Origin: Alphaproteobacteria bacterium
GTDB lineage: Bacteria; Pseudomonadota; Alphaproteobacteria; Rhodobacterales; Rhodobacteraceae
Length of the DNA: 57,460 nt
Assembly: GCA_016869875.1 (NCBI GenBank)
Contig: VGDE01000002.1
Span: 1 to 57,460, forward strand
Direction of reading: 5' to 3'
The notes beneath the pieces are model-generated. The model was not told the origin of the DNA, made no database searches, and was given only the letters and a program-made list of their open reading frames with translations. Positions 7,763-17,036 of the stretch are shown here, piece after piece. The position numbers and the translations under genes are program-made. The first letter of the stretch is position 1, and every line of letters begins with the position of its first letter.

Positions 7763-7856
7763 CGGTATTCATCCCTGTGCTTCATCCACCTGCCTAAAGC
7801 CTCCAGCGACTTGAGCTTCAAGACAAAATTTCTGCCGTCACGAGATGGTGAATTTT

Positions 7857-9185
7857 TCATCCGTTCAGAACCGTCGAGAGCAGGTTCACGTTCAGGACAA
7901 TGATCGTTGCGGCAATCAGGGCGCAAAGCCCTGTCAGCCATCGAGGTGATACCATTGCGCCCATCTTGGCGCGACTGGCGGTGAACATGACAAGCGGCAC
8001 GATAGCGAACGGCAATTGGAAAGACAGCACGACCTGGCTGAGGATTAGAAGCTGCCCGGTTCCTTCGCTGCCATAGATCAGGATCACCGCCGTCGCGGGC
8101 AGGATCGCAAACCCCCGGGTTATCAAGCGTCTCAGCCAAGGTTTAAGCCGTATTTGAATAAAGCCTTCCATCACGATCTGACCCGCCATCGTCGCAGTGA
8201 CGGTAGAATTCAGACCCGAACACAGCAGCGCCAGCCCAAACAAAACCGGTGCGATGGATGAGCCCAGCAATGGCTCAAGCAGCAGATGTGCCTTGTCGAT
8301 GTCGGCTACATCAGTCTGACCGACAGTATGAAAGGCGGCCGCCGCAAGGATTAAGATCGACGCATTGATGGTCAACGCGAACATCAGTGCGATAGTCGAA
8401 TCCCATGTGGCAAGGCGCAGGGCTTCGCGCTTCGATGGTAGGTCCAGACCGTAGGCACGGGTCTGCACAATCCCGGAATGCAAATACAGGTTATGCGGCA
8501 TGACCGTCGCACCGATGATCCCAAGCGCCAAATACAGCATGTTGGGATTGCCGATGATCTCCCGGCTTGGCGCAAAGCCTGCGATGACCTCACCCCAGAC
8601 CGGGTCAGCCTGGGCGATCAGCACGGCAAAGCAGGCGGTGATCGTGGCGAGCAGGGCAATGATGAATGCCTCGACCCATCTGAAGCCCTTGTTCTGAAGC
8701 CAGAGGATCAGAAACACATCGCCGGCGGTGATAAATATACCGATCTCCAGCGGGATGCCAAACAGCAGGTTAAGACCGATGGCAGTTCCAATGACTTCGG
8801 CCAAATCGGTGGCGATAATGGCCAGTTCGGCGAAAATCCACAGCGGAAAGGATATCCACTTAGGATAGGCATCGCGACAAGCCTGCGCCAAGTCCCGCCC
8901 TGACGCGACAGCGAGGCGGGCACACAGGGCTTGCAGCAGAATTGCCATGATGTTGGATAAAAGCGCCACGAACAGCAGCGTGTATCCGAAAGCCGCACCT
9001 CCGGCCAGCGACGTCGCCCAGTTGCCCGGATCCATATAGCCGACAGCAACCAGATAGCCGGGTCCGATGAAGGACACAAAGCGGCGAAACCGCGTCGCCC
9101 CACCGCCTCCAACGGCAATCGTGCGAAAAACTTCGGACAGGGAAGGGGCTTCACGCTCATGGCGCCAGGCTTTGGAGGGCATCAT
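7857..9185 (-). CDS. mntH: NRAMP family Mn2+/H+ symporter
   Basis: The 442 residues contain about eleven transmembrane helices and the two NRAMP hallmarks: DPGN in helix 1 ([12 protein letters not shown]) and the MPH metal motif in helix 6 ([10 protein letters not shown]). It imports manganese, and some Fe/Cd, with protons across the inner membrane. The ATG at 9185 is used; a second ATG follows at 9182. It is divergent from mntR with a candidate MntR operator at 9211-9224 between them, so Mn-dependent repression is expected. Import capacity contrasts with the broken mntP exporter at 21334-21510. Confidence 0.95.
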   Translation of the reverse strand: MMPSKAWRHEREAPSLSEVFRTIAVGGGGATRFRRFVSFIGPGYLVAVGYMDPGNWATSLAGGAAFGYTLLFVALLSNIMAILLQALCARLAVASGRDLAQACRDAYPKWISFPLWIFAELAIIATDLAEVIGTAIGLNLLFGIPLEIGIFITAGDVFLILWLQNKGFRWVEAFIIALLATITACFAVLIAQADPVWGEVIAGFAPSREIIGNPNMLYLALGIIGATVMPHNLYLHSGIVQTRAYGLDLPSKREALRLATWDSTIALMFALTINASILILAAAAFHTVGQTDVADIDKAHLLLEPLLGSSIAPVLFGLALLCSGLNSTVTATMAGQIVMEGFIQIRLKPWLRRLITRGFAILPATAVILIYGSEGTGQLLILSQVVLSFQLPFAIVPLVMFTASRAKMGAMVSPRWLTGLCALIAATIIVLNVNLLSTVLNG

Positions 9186-9210
9186 CAAAAATTTCCATGG
9201 CCTTTAAAAG

Positions 9211-9224
9211 TTAGCTATGGCTAA
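9211..9224. promoter_or_regulatory. Candidate MntR operator between mntH and mntR
   Basis: TTAGC (9211-9215), TATG, GCTAA (9220-9224) is a perfect dyad. Its core, TAGC-N4-GCTA, is the core of the known enterobacterial MntR box. An ATG at 9217 inside it is in frame with mntR but would place the operator within the gene, so the ATG at 9277 is preferred. Confidence 0.65.
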
Positions 9225-9276
9225 TAATTTACGCTTTGCCTTTACCTGTCAATCCGCGATGTGTCACACTTGCTCA

Positions 9277-9726
9277 ATGACCCATGATCCCAACCTTGCT
9301 GCTCCTGCAGAGCCTCCATCCTCAGATAATCGTTCGGAAGCATTTCAAGGCGTGCGTGAGGCACGACGAAACGAACTGGCCGAAGATTATGTTGAGCTGA
9401 TCGCAGAGCTTATCCATGAACACGGAGAGGCGCGGCCGGTCGCCATCGCCGCACGCTTGGGCGTGCGTGCGCCGACAGTGACGAAGGCACTGGACCGGCT
9501 GGCCAGGGAAGGACTGATCACCCGCGAACCATACAGATCAGTCTTTCTGACGGAAGAAGGACATGCGTTAGCGCGCGAGTGCCGCCGCCGCCACGAGATC
9601 GTCCTGCGTTTCCTGATCCGCCTCGGCTTGGATGCCGAGACGGCGGAGCGGGATGCCGAAGGCATCGAGCATCATGTGAGCGAGCAAACGCTGGCCCTGT
9701 TTGCGGCCTATGCAGACGAGGGCTAA
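9277..9726 (+). CDS. mntR: MntR/DtxR-type manganese-responsive repressor
   Basis: The 149 residues begin [18 protein letters not shown], a disordered head like that of proteobacterial MntR. A winged helix follows ([20 protein letters not shown], then [21 protein letters not shown]) and then a helical dimerisation domain with metal ligands ([28 protein letters not shown]). It should bind DNA when Mn2+ is high and shut off mntH. The alternative start at 9217 is rejected because it lies in the operator. The gene is convergent with dsbA, ending 10 bp away. Confidence 0.93.
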   Translation: MTHDPNLAAPAEPPSSDNRSEAFQGVREARRNELAEDYVELIAELIHEHGEARPVAIAARLGVRAPTVTKALDRLAREGLITREPYRSVFLTEEGHALARECRRRHEIVLRFLIRLGLDAETAERDAEGIEHHVSEQTLALFAAYADEG

Positions 9727-9735
9727 GGTTTGCGA

Positions 9736-10395
9736 TCAGGATGTTTCGACGGCGTTGCGAACATCCGAGATCAGACTTTCAAACGTAACGTTCGTCAATT
9801 GGCGACCGTCCAGGAAGAACGTAGGCGTCTGGCGCACGCCCAGGGTTTCCAGATCGGAAGCATCCTGATTGAGAATTCCGACAATGTCCGGCGACAGGCG
9901 CATGCTCTGGGCCTTTTCCAGGTCGAGACCGGCAGCCCCGGCAATCTGCCAAGCCAGATCCAATCGGGGCGCACCATGCACTGCCCATTCGGGCTGCCGC
10001 TCCAGCAGCGCATCAAGGACCGGTTCAAACTGGTCTTGCATGCGTGCTGTTTCCAGAATGCCAACTGCCTCGTCAGATCCTTCGTGAAAGGCCGCATAGC
10101 GCATGACGACGCGAACCTGATCAGGAAATTGTGTAAGGATATCCTGAACGACCGGATGAAAAGCGCGACACGCCTCGCACGACGGATCGAAGAACTCGAC
10201 CAGCGTGACCGGAGCATCCTCGGGGCCAAAGCTGGGGGAGTAACCGCGCACCAGCAACTCCATGTCTGCCGCCGGGGCCGCGGCGGCCTGGGCCTCTGCC
10301 TCGGCCTGGCGGTTGCGAGTCATGACGATCGCGCCACCGCCAAAGGCAGCAAGGCCTATCGCTGAAGCTCCAATCACAAGAGTGCGGCGATTCAT
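9736..10395 (-). CDS. dsbA: DsbA family thiol:disulfide oxidoreductase
   Basis: The 219 residues run from the ATG at 10395 (AAAGG upstream); the longer open frame is a shadow of dsbB. There is an N-terminal Tat/Sec-like signal (MNRRTLVIGASAIGLAAFGG), then a thioredoxin fold with the active site CEAC (DPSCEACRAFHP), an inserted helical domain, and the cis-Pro loop (RQTPTFFLDG). It introduces or isomerises disulfides in periplasmic proteins. The start overlaps the dsbB stop by 4 bp, so the redox pair is co-translated. It is the last gene of the MerR-controlled operon. Confidence 0.9.
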   Translation of the reverse strand: MNRRTLVIGASAIGLAAFGGGAIVMTRNRQAEAEAQAAAAPAADMELLVRGYSPSFGPEDAPVTLVEFFDPSCEACRAFHPVVQDILTQFPDQVRVVMRYAAFHEGSDEAVGILETARMQDQFEPVLDALLERQPEWAVHGAPRLDLAWQIAGAAGLDLEKAQSMRLSPDIVGILNQDASDLETLGVRQTPTFFLDGRQLTNVTFESLISDVRNAVETS

Positions 10396-10829
10396 GGACG
10401 TTTTCCTTTCAGTGACATGAGGCAGACGATGATTGCAGCAAACGCAATCAGCGCCAGATAGGGGATGGGCACGCCCAGGATGGTCTGCGCCTGATCGGTG
10501 CAGGACGGCCCGTCCTGGGTGCAAGGCGCAATGGCCTGTGGGATCAGCCCGGCGTAAAGCCCCGAATGCCAGCCCGCCAGCACCAGACCCGCAAGCGCCA
10601 GCGGCAGGCCGTAAAGCCGCGCCAGTCCGTCGTTGCGCCAAAGCGAGATGGTCAGGATCGGAACCAGAGGGAACATGGCGATGCGTTGATACCAGCACAG
10701 GGTGCAGGGCATCTGACCCATGACCTCACCGATGAACAGGGCACCAAGCGTTGCCGTCAGGGCGATCAGAAAGGCCAGAAGGGCGGCAAGTTCGTCGTGA
10801 GACAGGTTCCGGGTGTCAGTTGCGGTCAA
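10392..10829 (-). CDS. dsbB: DsbB family disulfide bond formation protein
   Basis: The 145 residues form four transmembrane helices with the two periplasmic cysteine pairs of DsbB: CTLC (MPCTLCWYQRIAMFP) and C...C in CTQDGPSC. It reoxidises DsbA and passes electrons to quinone. It overlaps lspA (14 bp) upstream and dsbA (4 bp) downstream. Its place after zntA suggests a role in protecting or repairing periplasmic thiols under metal stress (inference). Confidence 0.93.
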   Translation of the reverse strand: MTATDTRNLSHDELAALLAFLIALTATLGALFIGEVMGQMPCTLCWYQRIAMFPLVPILTISLWRNDGLARLYGLPLALAGLVLAGWHSGLYAGLIPQAIAPCTQDGPSCTDQAQTILGVPIPYLALIAFAAIIVCLMSLKGKRP

Positions 10830-11298
10830 GAAGCGGCTCCTTGCGGCCTGTGGTGAAGGTGGCGATGAGGATGATCAGGGCCCCGAACGTGATTGCGATG
10901 TCCGCGCCATTGAACGTGGGCCAGTGCCAGTCACGCCAGTAAAGGCCAAGGAAATCCGTCACCGCCCCCTGCCGCAGCCGATCAATGATATTGCCGAGTG
11001 CACCACCCACGATCAGTCCAAGGCCAGCCCTTTCGGGCAGGGTGTCCGCGCGAAACGCCATAACCGCAAAGATCAGGGCAAGGGCGCCAGTCAGCGCCGC
11101 CATGAGCAAGGGCTTGCCCGTCATGACGTCCGACATCATGCCGAAGCTGGCTCCTTCGTTGAAGCTGAGGGTCAGATTGAAGCCGGGAAGAACGGGCAAG
11201 GTTTGACCAGGAGAAAGCAGTGACAGCACGGCGGCCTTGGTGACCTGGTCTGCCAGCAGGGTGGCGCCGATCAGGGAAACGATAAATATTGCCCTCAC
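10816..11298 (-). CDS. lspA: Lipoprotein signal peptidase II
   Basis: The 160 residues have four transmembrane helices and all LspA motifs: LLADQVTK near the N-terminus, FNEGASFG, the GGALGNIIDRLR block with the first catalytic Asp, and FNGADIAI with the second. It cuts signal peptides of prolipoproteins in the inner membrane. As an accessory copy in a metal-resistance operon it differs from the housekeeping gene. It overlaps the ICMT-like gene by 4 bp. The LspA-plus-ICMT pairing next to a Zn/Cd ATPase may process a particular envelope protein (inference). Confidence 0.94.
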   Translation of the reverse strand: MRAIFIVSLIGATLLADQVTKAAVLSLLSPGQTLPVLPGFNLTLSFNEGASFGMMSDVMTGKPLLMAALTGALALIFAVMAFRADTLPERAGLGLIVGGALGNIIDRLRQGAVTDFLGLYWRDWHWPTFNGADIAITFGALIILIATFTTGRKEPLLDRN

Positions 11299-11918
11299 GG
11301 CATGGTTCTCCTGTGCAAGCCGAACCAGCGCGGAACGGTCGTCAAGTAATGGCTGTAGTCTGCACCTAGGGCCTGCTTCAACTCACTTTCCTCTGAGTGA
11401 ACCTGCGCGGAAGCCGACCAGAGAAAGAGCAGGGGGGCGAGGAGTGTCGGTACTGCAGGAATGGCGAGGCCGACCCCCGCAAGCAGCAGGAACTGCCCGA
11501 CAAAGGTCGGGTTGCGGCTGAATTGGTAAAGTCCGCCTGATACAAACGCTCCTGTTGCGCCCTTGGCCACACCGATACGCCACGAACTGCCCATCGACAT
11601 CTGTGCGGCAAAAGCCAGCATCGCACCCGTTCCAGCAATGAACACGCCGATCAGGCCAAGCGCCACCGCCTCGCCCCCGGTCCAGAAAGGGTCGGACTTG
11701 TGCAAGACAGGCCAGACCAGCCAGAGCAGCGGCCCGAGAAAGGCCAAAGCAAAAGCGGCGCGAAAGCCAAGAGCCGCCCAACGGTCGCGCCCGCTGGCTT
11801 GTCCGAACAGCCAGATTGGCCTGTCCGCTGCCTGAGCCGCCATGGCACTGCCCCAGAAAAACAGCAGCAGGTAGCTCGCCAACAGCGCCAGTGCTGCCCC
11901 GCCAAAACCTGAAAGCAT
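11295..11918 (-). CDS. Isoprenylcysteine carboxylmethyltransferase family membrane protein
   Basis: The 207 residues have four to five transmembrane helices and the C-terminal SAM-binding signature of the ICMT/PEMT family (FVSGGLYQFSRNPTFVGQF, then HSEESELKQALGADYSHYL). The bacterial substrate is not known. The start is 5 bp after the zntA stop, and its stop overlaps the lspA start. In metal operons of proteobacteria this family is often named only by domain; it may modify phospholipid or a protein in the inner membrane. Confidence 0.88.
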   Translation of the reverse strand: MLSGFGGAALALLASYLLLFFWGSAMAAQAADRPIWLFGQASGRDRWAALGFRAAFALAFLGPLLWLVWPVLHKSDPFWTGGEAVALGLIGVFIAGTGAMLAFAAQMSMGSSWRIGVAKGATGAFVSGGLYQFSRNPTFVGQFLLLAGVGLAIPAVPTLLAPLLFLWSASAQVHSEESELKQALGADYSHYLTTVPRWFGLHRRTMP

Positions 11919-11922
11919 GGCC

Positions 11923-14196
11923 TCAGCCCTCGCGTTCGGGATTGAAACCCAGCAAGCGCAGCGCGTTCAGCGTCACCAGCACGGTTGCTCCCGTATCCGC
12001 AAGGATCGCGATCCAGAGCCCGGTGATCCCCAGAACAGTCGTCACAAGAAACACGGCCTTCAGACCAAGGGCGATGGTCACGTTCTGGCGGATGTTGCTC
12101 ATGGCGGCGCGGGCCAGCCGGATCTGAGCCGGCACATCGGTCACGCGGTCGCGCAGAATGGCGGCATCGGCCGTTTCCAGCGCCACATCGGTGCCTGATC
12201 CCATGGCGACACCAATGCTGGCCTGCTTGAGGGCAGGGGCGTCATTGATGCCGTCCCCGATCATCATCACACCGCCATGTTCATTCATGTCACGGATCAT
12301 GCTGAGTTTGTCTTCGGGCATCATGTCGGCCCGAAACTCCATGCCAAGACCACCGGCAATGGCCGCTGCGGTGCGCGGGTTGTCTCCCGTCAGAATAACA
12401 GACGTGATCCCCATGGCGGAAAGCTGACGGACAGCTTCTGCAGCGTCAGTGCGTGGCTCGTCACGCATGGCGATCAGGCCAAGCGGCGTCCTTTCGCGAT
12501 AAACCGCAACGGCCGTTTTGCCCTCTTCCTCGAAGACTGTGGCTTGCCGCAAGCTGTCGGTGTCGATGCCGTCATTTTCGGAGGCGTAGCGGGGAGACGT
12601 CACCCAGGCGGGTGCGTCACCCACGGTGGCGACCACGCCTCTGCCCGCCAAGGCCTTGGCATCACGCGCCGGCAGGGCTTTGACACCTGCCGACTTGGCT
12701 TTGTTGAGAATGGCGATGGCCAGCGGATGGCTCGATCCGCTTTCAACCCCTGCCGCCACTTCCAGAAGCTCAGCTTCTGTTGTCGCACCGAACGGCACGA
12801 GGTCCGTCACCTCGGGACGACCATGGGTAAGGGTTCCCGTCTTGTCGAAAGCGACCTTGGACACCTTGGCGGCCGCTTCAATGACCGCTCCTCCCTTCAT
12901 CAGCAGTCCCCGGCGGGCACCGGTGGACAGCGCCGACGCGATGGAAGCAGGAACCGAGATCACCAGCGCGCAAGGGCAGCCGATCAGCAGAAGCGCGAGC
13001 CCGCGATAGATCCAGGTGTCCCAGGCGTGACCAAAGACCAGCGGCGGCACCACGATCACCAGGACCGACACCGCGACAATGGCAGGCATGTACCAGCGGC
13101 TGAACCGGTCGATGAAACGCTCGGTCGGCGCGCGCGCTTCTTCGGCCTCTTCCACGAGGCGAATGATCCGGGAGATGGTGTTGTCTTCGGCGGCCCTGGT
13201 CACCGTGATCCGCAATGCTGCTTCGGTGTTGATGGAGCCCGCAAAGACCGCGTCTCCGGGTCCGCGCGTCTTTGGCACACTTTCCCCCGTCACCGGGCTT
13301 TCATCGATGCCGGAACGGCCTTCGGCGATGTCTCCATCAGCCGGAATGCGGTCGCCGGGGCGGACAAGCACAGTTTGGCCGACAAGAAGGCTGGCAGCCG
13401 CCACTTCGCGTGTCGTGCCATTGACCTCCAGCAGCGCAGTCTTGGGAACCAGGTTGGCCAGCGCACGAATGCCGTCGCGGGCCTTGCCAGCGGCGACACC
13501 TTCCAGCACCTCACCGACAGCGAACAGAAACACCACAAGCGCGGCCTCTTCGGCTGCGTTGATGAACAAGGCGCCGATCGCGGCAACGGTCATCAAGCCC
13601 TCGATGGTGAACGGCTGGCCCATTCGCGCGGCGGCAAAGGCGCGACGTGCAATGGGTGCGACACCGATCAAGCAGGCCGCGCCGAATGCCCATGTACCGA
13701 TCCGGGGTGCAACCAGTTCCACGCCCCAGGCTGCGGCAAGCAGCAGGGCCGTGAAGATCACCAGCTTGCCTTTGCCCGTCTGGTACCAGCTCTTGCCACG
13801 ATCAGCAGGGTCATCATGAACATGGCCGAGGCTGCCGTGACCGGAAGAGTCTGCCGCAGGCTGGCTCGTCTGAGGCTCTCGATGCCCGTGCTGATCATGA
13901 CGCAGATCAGCGTCCGGCGCGGCACCGGGCATGACAAACCCTTTTTTTTCCGCACCACGCGGCGCGATACCGTAGCCAAGCGCCCGCACGGTCTTTTCGA
14001 CCTTCTCCCGGTCGGTCTTTTCTTCATCCAGCGTCAAGCGCAGGCGTTCGGACATGATGCCGATCTCGACACCGCTGACACCCGGCAGGCGAGACACCGC
14101 GGCTCTCACTTTCGTGGCGCAGGAGGCGCAATCCATGCCTGATACCGTCCAGTCGCAGGCGGTTTCGCCTGTCACATCTCGGTTCGTCATTGTCAT
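11923..14196 (-). CDS. zntA: Zn/Cd/Pb-exporting P1B-type ATPase
   Basis: The 757 residues start with a heavy-metal-associated domain (GMDCASC, Cys23 and Cys26), a His-rich linker (HDQHGHREPQ, GHGSLGHVHDD), the P-type core with CPC in a membrane helix (GCPCALVIS), the phosphorylation site DKTGT, the HP locus (SSHPLAIA) and the GDGINDAPAL hinge. It exports Zn2+, Cd2+ or Pb2+ from the cytoplasm. It is the first gene of a five-gene operon and is divergent from the merR gene, with a MerR-type operator (14248-14271) between. Confidence 0.93.
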   Translation of the reverse strand: MTMTNRDVTGETACDWTVSGMDCASCATKVRAAVSRLPGVSGVEIGIMSERLRLTLDEEKTDREKVEKTVRALGYGIAPRGAEKKGFVMPGAAPDADLRHDQHGHREPQTSQPAADSSGHGSLGHVHDDPADRGKSWYQTGKGKLVIFTALLLAAAWGVELVAPRIGTWAFGAACLIGVAPIARRAFAAARMGQPFTIEGLMTVAAIGALFINAAEEAALVVFLFAVGEVLEGVAAGKARDGIRALANLVPKTALLEVNGTTREVAAASLLVGQTVLVRPGDRIPADGDIAEGRSGIDESPVTGESVPKTRGPGDAVFAGSINTEAALRITVTRAAEDNTISRIIRLVEEAEEARAPTERFIDRFSRWYMPAIVAVSVLVIVVPPLVFGHAWDTWIYRGLALLLIGCPCALVISVPASIASALSTGARRGLLMKGGAVIEAAAKVSKVAFDKTGTLTHGRPEVTDLVPFGATTEAELLEVAAGVESGSSHPLAIAILNKAKSAGVKALPARDAKALAGRGVVATVGDAPAWVTSPRYASENDGIDTDSLRQATVFEEEGKTAVAVYRERTPLGLIAMRDEPRTDAAEAVRQLSAMGITSVILTGDNPRTAAAIAGGLGMEFRADMMPEDKLSMIRDMNEHGGVMMIGDGINDAPALKQASIGVAMGSGTDVALETADAAILRDRVTDVPAQIRLARAAMSNIRQNVTIALGLKAVFLVTTVLGITGLWIAILADTGATVLVTLNALRLLGFNPEREG

Positions 14197-14247
14197 TCCT
14201 TCCGCCAGGTCAGGGCAGTTGCCTTCTCTGATTCGTATCCTTAATGT

Positions 14248-14271
14248 CTCTAGCTGCTATAGCTTCAAGAG
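14248..14271 (-). promoter_or_regulatory. MerR-type operator/promoter for zntA
   Basis: The 24-bp imperfect palindrome is centred on GCTATAGC with matching outer arms CTCT and AGAG. On the minus strand it reads CTTGAAGCTATAGCAGCTAG and places a -35 (TTGAAG) about 19 bp from TAAGGA, the over-long spacer that MerR activators correct. It lies in the merR-zntA divergent gap. Confidence 0.7.
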
Positions 14272-14278
14272 GAATTTG

Positions 14279-14713
14279 ATGCTGACCATCGGCAAACTTA
14301 GCGCATCGACCGGAGTAAAAGTCCCGACGATCCGCTACTATGAGCAGATAGGCCTGCTGCCCGAAGCGGAGCGCAGTGCAGGCAATCAGCGCTTGTACGA
14401 CCGGAAAACCCTGGATCGGCTGGCGTTCATCCGGCATGCGCGGGAACTTGGGTTCTCATTGGAGGCCATCAGGGACCTGCTCAGCTTGTCGGATAATCCC
14501 GATCACTCTTGCTCAGCAGCGGATGCCATCGCCCGGGCTCAACTGGTTGAGGTTGAAAGCCGCCTTGCACGGCTGGCGGCGCTCAAGGCGGAGCTTGAAC
14601 GCATGGTGGTGCAATGCTCTGGAAACAGGATTTCCGACTGCCGGGTGATCGAGGTGCTGGGCAATCATTCCTTGTGCATCACTGACCACATGATCGAGGA
14701 CGCCATTCATTAA
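14279..14713 (+). CDS. MerR family heavy-metal-responsive regulator (ZntR/CadR/PbrR-like)
   Basis: The 144 residues run from the ATG at 14279 (AGAGGAA upstream). The N-terminal MerR winged helix is LTIGKLSASTGVKVPTIRYY with EQIGLLP, followed by the long dimer helix and a C-terminal metal loop with Cys and His ligands (DHSCSAAD, VVQCSGNRISDC, NHSLCITDH). This ligand set suits Zn/Cd/Pb sensors. It should activate zntA through 14248-14271 and perhaps the two similar promoters at 14881 and 17037. Confidence 0.9.
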   Translation: MLTIGKLSASTGVKVPTIRYYEQIGLLPEAERSAGNQRLYDRKTLDRLAFIRHARELGFSLEAIRDLLSLSDNPDHSCSAADAIARAQLVEVESRLARLAALKAELERMVVQCSGNRISDCRVIEVLGNHSLCITDHMIEDAIH

Positions 14714-14880
14714 TGGGGACCGCACGTCGATGCTGAGAATTGTCTATTGCATCCACCGCACATACACACCGGCTCTGTAGCCGACAAGCTGTGCGCCCAC
14801 TGGTTGCGCTGGAATAGCTTTGTATCCTCCTTTCTTCGGCTCAAATGACTGACAATTTGGTGAACCCCATAAGAACCAAC

Positions 14881-14911
14881 TTGAACCTCTAGCTGCTTGA
14901 GGTGGCATAAG
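14881..14911 (+). promoter_or_regulatory. Second MerR-type promoter
   Basis: TTGAAC (14881-14886) is separated from CATAAG (14906-14911) by 19 bp. The spacer carries the dyad ACCTC-N9-GAGGT (14885-14903). This geometry is diagnostic for MerR-activated promoters. It points to the 56-aa membrane protein gene at 14973. Confidence 0.7.
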
Positions 14912-14972
14912 GTGCCATCAGTCGCAACGAGTAGGGCACAGAAATGATACCTTTCGGACATCAAGCAGGCAG

Positions 14973-15143
14973 ATGCTGACGCTCCTGGGGGCTGTCCTGG
15001 GCTCATGGCGCGGGCTGGTTCGCGCACGCCAGCTTGGTGGGAACAGACTGGATATGATCCAGTATGCCATCGCTCACGCAATCGTTTTCGGATTGATAGG
15101 GGCGTTTGTAGGTATTTATCTTGGTCGCCTCATGATGCCATGA
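14973..15143 (+). CDS. 56-aa small membrane protein
   Basis: The frame begins MLTLLGAVLGSWRGLVRARQ and ends with a transmembrane helix (AIAHAIVFGLIGAFVGIYLG) and RLMMP. It lies 62 bp after the MerR-type promoter at 14881-14911, which supports its being expressed. There is one or at most two membrane segments with a basic loop between. No family was recognised; a small metal-induced membrane peptide is the best reading. Confidence 0.5.
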   Translation: MLTLLGAVLGSWRGLVRARQLGGNRLDMIQYAIAHAIVFGLIGAFVGIYLGRLMMP

Positions 15144-15817
15144 CCGTGCCGTTACATACCGAGACACTGAGCGAACCCGCACCAGAAGCGGGACCAGCAA
15201 CCAATCTTTCGCAGCACGAGGGGTGGAGGGCGGTACGCTGGACGCGATCCTGTCTCATGCGGGAATAGCCGCGGAAATGCGCAATGAGACGGCACTGGCA
15301 TTTCGGGTGCCTTCGATCTGTCGACCTTGACCCCTGGCCAAGTGCTGAGATGGAGCGTGTCGGAAGATGATCTGCCCGCTTGGACCACTTGTTATTGTTG
15401 GTCAAGAACGGGACAGACATTGTCCTCGACTTCAGCAAGCCACTTGAGGCTGCTTGGTCTACACTCAGATACAGACACGAAGTTACCGCGAAACGTTCAT
15501 GCTCGTCAGTTCGCTTTATTCTGCGCTTGCAGGACGCGAGGCGCCTGAGAGCTTTGCCGTCGATCTTGCTGCGCTCTTGGCAGGATGTTATGGGCCATGT
15601 TCGATGGTTGGCTTAATCATCCGGAAGCCAATACCGTCGATTTTGCACTGAGGGCACCTGAGTTGCAGCGCGCATGTACGCAGAAGCACCAAGTATTCTG
15701 CAAGCATTGGCGGTGAGCGGACCTCAACTCATTCCTTGCGGAGATTGCTCTGCAGCTGGCTTGTATCCGCCTCCCGACTGCAATAGCTGATGTTAAGTCA
15801 TTCCAGAAGGAAAGATC
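15144..15817. other. 674-bp stretch without a supported gene
   Basis: Several overlapping short frames exist on both strands, but none shows family resemblance, a good ribosome site and steady composition together. A plus-strand piece around 15310-15400 (SGAFDLSTLTPGQVLRWSVS) reads like a protein fragment and may be the debris of a lost gene. Confidence 0.5.
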
Positions 15818-16096
15818 ATGGTGTCAGGCTCACAAATGAAAGCAAAGCTTTGGGTGGCTATGCTCACAGTCTCTCTTCTCGGGGGATGTTCCTCGGTGTT
15901 GACTGATGCCATTGGGGGAACGCAGGAACTTCCAGAGGAAGTGGTCGCATTGGCCGCTCCAAACCAAAATATTGCGACAGCACGTCTCCAACCAGACGAT
16001 AACTGCTACTGGTATGAGCACGTAGGTCCAGTCGAAACGACACTTTTGCCGCTTATATCAGAGCGAGGTGGCCCCATCTGCCTCGCAGAGGGATGA
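15818..16096 (+). CDS. Small lipoprotein of unknown function
   Basis: The 92 residues have a lipoprotein signal: basic start (QMKAKLW), hydrophobic core VAMLTVSLLGGC and a cysteine as the lipid site, then SSVLTDAIGG. The ATG at 15818 is chosen because AGAAGGAAAG lies before it; the ATG at 15836 is an alternative. The mature part has two further cysteines (DDNCYWYEHVG, GGPICLAEG). This may be an envelope partner of the L,D-transpeptidases nearby. No family was recognised. Confidence 0.65.
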   Translation: MVSGSQMKAKLWVAMLTVSLLGGCSSVLTDAIGGTQELPEEVVALAAPNQNIATARLQPDDNCYWYEHVGPVETTLLPLISERGGPICLAEG

Positions 16097-16211
16097 GAGT
16101 ATCGTTTCAACCAAGATCTCTTCCACAACCGCTACTTCATCCATTCATAAAGCTGCCTTGATGAGCGGCTCGGATCGGGCTGAGTGACAGAGCTGTTTTG
16201 TCATCGATCTG

Positions 16212-16856
16212 CTATTCTCCCGGATAAAGAATAGCAGTGACGCCGGTTTCGACTTGGCTGTAAAGATCGTTGACATGCGCCATCACCATGCGAACGCATC
16301 CCGAACTTGCTCGACTTCCGATTGAAGTGGGATACGGCGTCCCGTGAATGCGCAAATAGGTGTCACGGTTTCCGACATAAAGATAGAGCGCACGCGAACC
16401 GAGTGCATTTGAAGGTCCGGGCTCCATGCCATTCGCGTACTGCGCGTAAGTTTCCGGTTCCCGCCTGATCATCTCCGGGGTCGGAGTCCAGTGCGGCCAC
16501 TTTGCTTTGCGCTGGACTGTGTAGGTTCCTGGCTCATAAAGATCGCCGCGTCCGATGGCCACTCCGTAACGCATTGCCGTGCCATCATTTTGAATATGAT
16601 AAAGGTAACGCGCTACCGCATCGACGTGAATGTCACCGGGCGTCAGACCGTCATTGGCTTCGACACGCTGCGGCAAGAACCTCGGATGCAATCCCCAAGG
16701 ATTCGAGGTGGCTGGATCATAGGCTGCCGGTGTGATCTCAGAATCCCAAGCAGCCATTTGAGCCTCGCTCGGCCACGACATTGCAAAGCTGGGTGAAGCA
16801 ATGGCCGGCGAGAACAGGGCACTGGTTGTCAGGATGAAATGGCGACGTGTCAGCAT
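16212..16856 (-). CDS. L,D-transpeptidase (YkuD), first of three
   Basis: The 214 residues have a twin-arginine-like signal (TRRHFILTTSALF, ending near PSFA), then a YkuD domain with the active-site block HGTPYPTSIGSRASSGCVRM, where His and Cys are catalytic. Such enzymes form 3-3 cross-links in peptidoglycan or attach proteins to it in the periplasm. It is transcribed alone and divergent from the DUF411 gene. It resembles the typical exported alphaproteobacterial YkuD proteins in length. Confidence 0.92.
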   Translation of the reverse strand: MLTRRHFILTTSALFSPAIASPSFAMSWPSEAQMAAWDSEITPAAYDPATSNPWGLHPRFLPQRVEANDGLTPGDIHVDAVARYLYHIQNDGTAMRYGVAIGRGDLYEPGTYTVQRKAKWPHWTPTPEMIRREPETYAQYANGMEPGPSNALGSRALYLYVGNRDTYLRIHGTPYPTSIGSRASSGCVRMVMAHVNDLYSQVETGVTAILYPGE

Positions 16857-17036
16857 TCTTCTCTCGCGATTGTTCTTGAGACGGTCATCAGTTCCGTGTC
16901 TCTGATATCACGAGAAGACACAAGCGTGGCTGGGTAAAACCTGGGTGTTAAGCAGCTATGCTCTTTCCACTTCCTCAACCATGACCTCCTATAAGGGCAA
17001 ATCACCTAACAAGCCCGTGAACTCTGAAATTGTGAC

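Noticed and set aside
12277-14142. 621-codon plus-strand frame opposite zntA
   Set aside because: Antisense shadow of a P-type ATPase gene with all motifs; its translation is low-complexity and has no family resemblance.
15144-15817. Possible genes on either strand in this gap
   Set aside because: Frames are short and mutually overlapping; none joins a ribosome site, steady codon use and a recognised domain.
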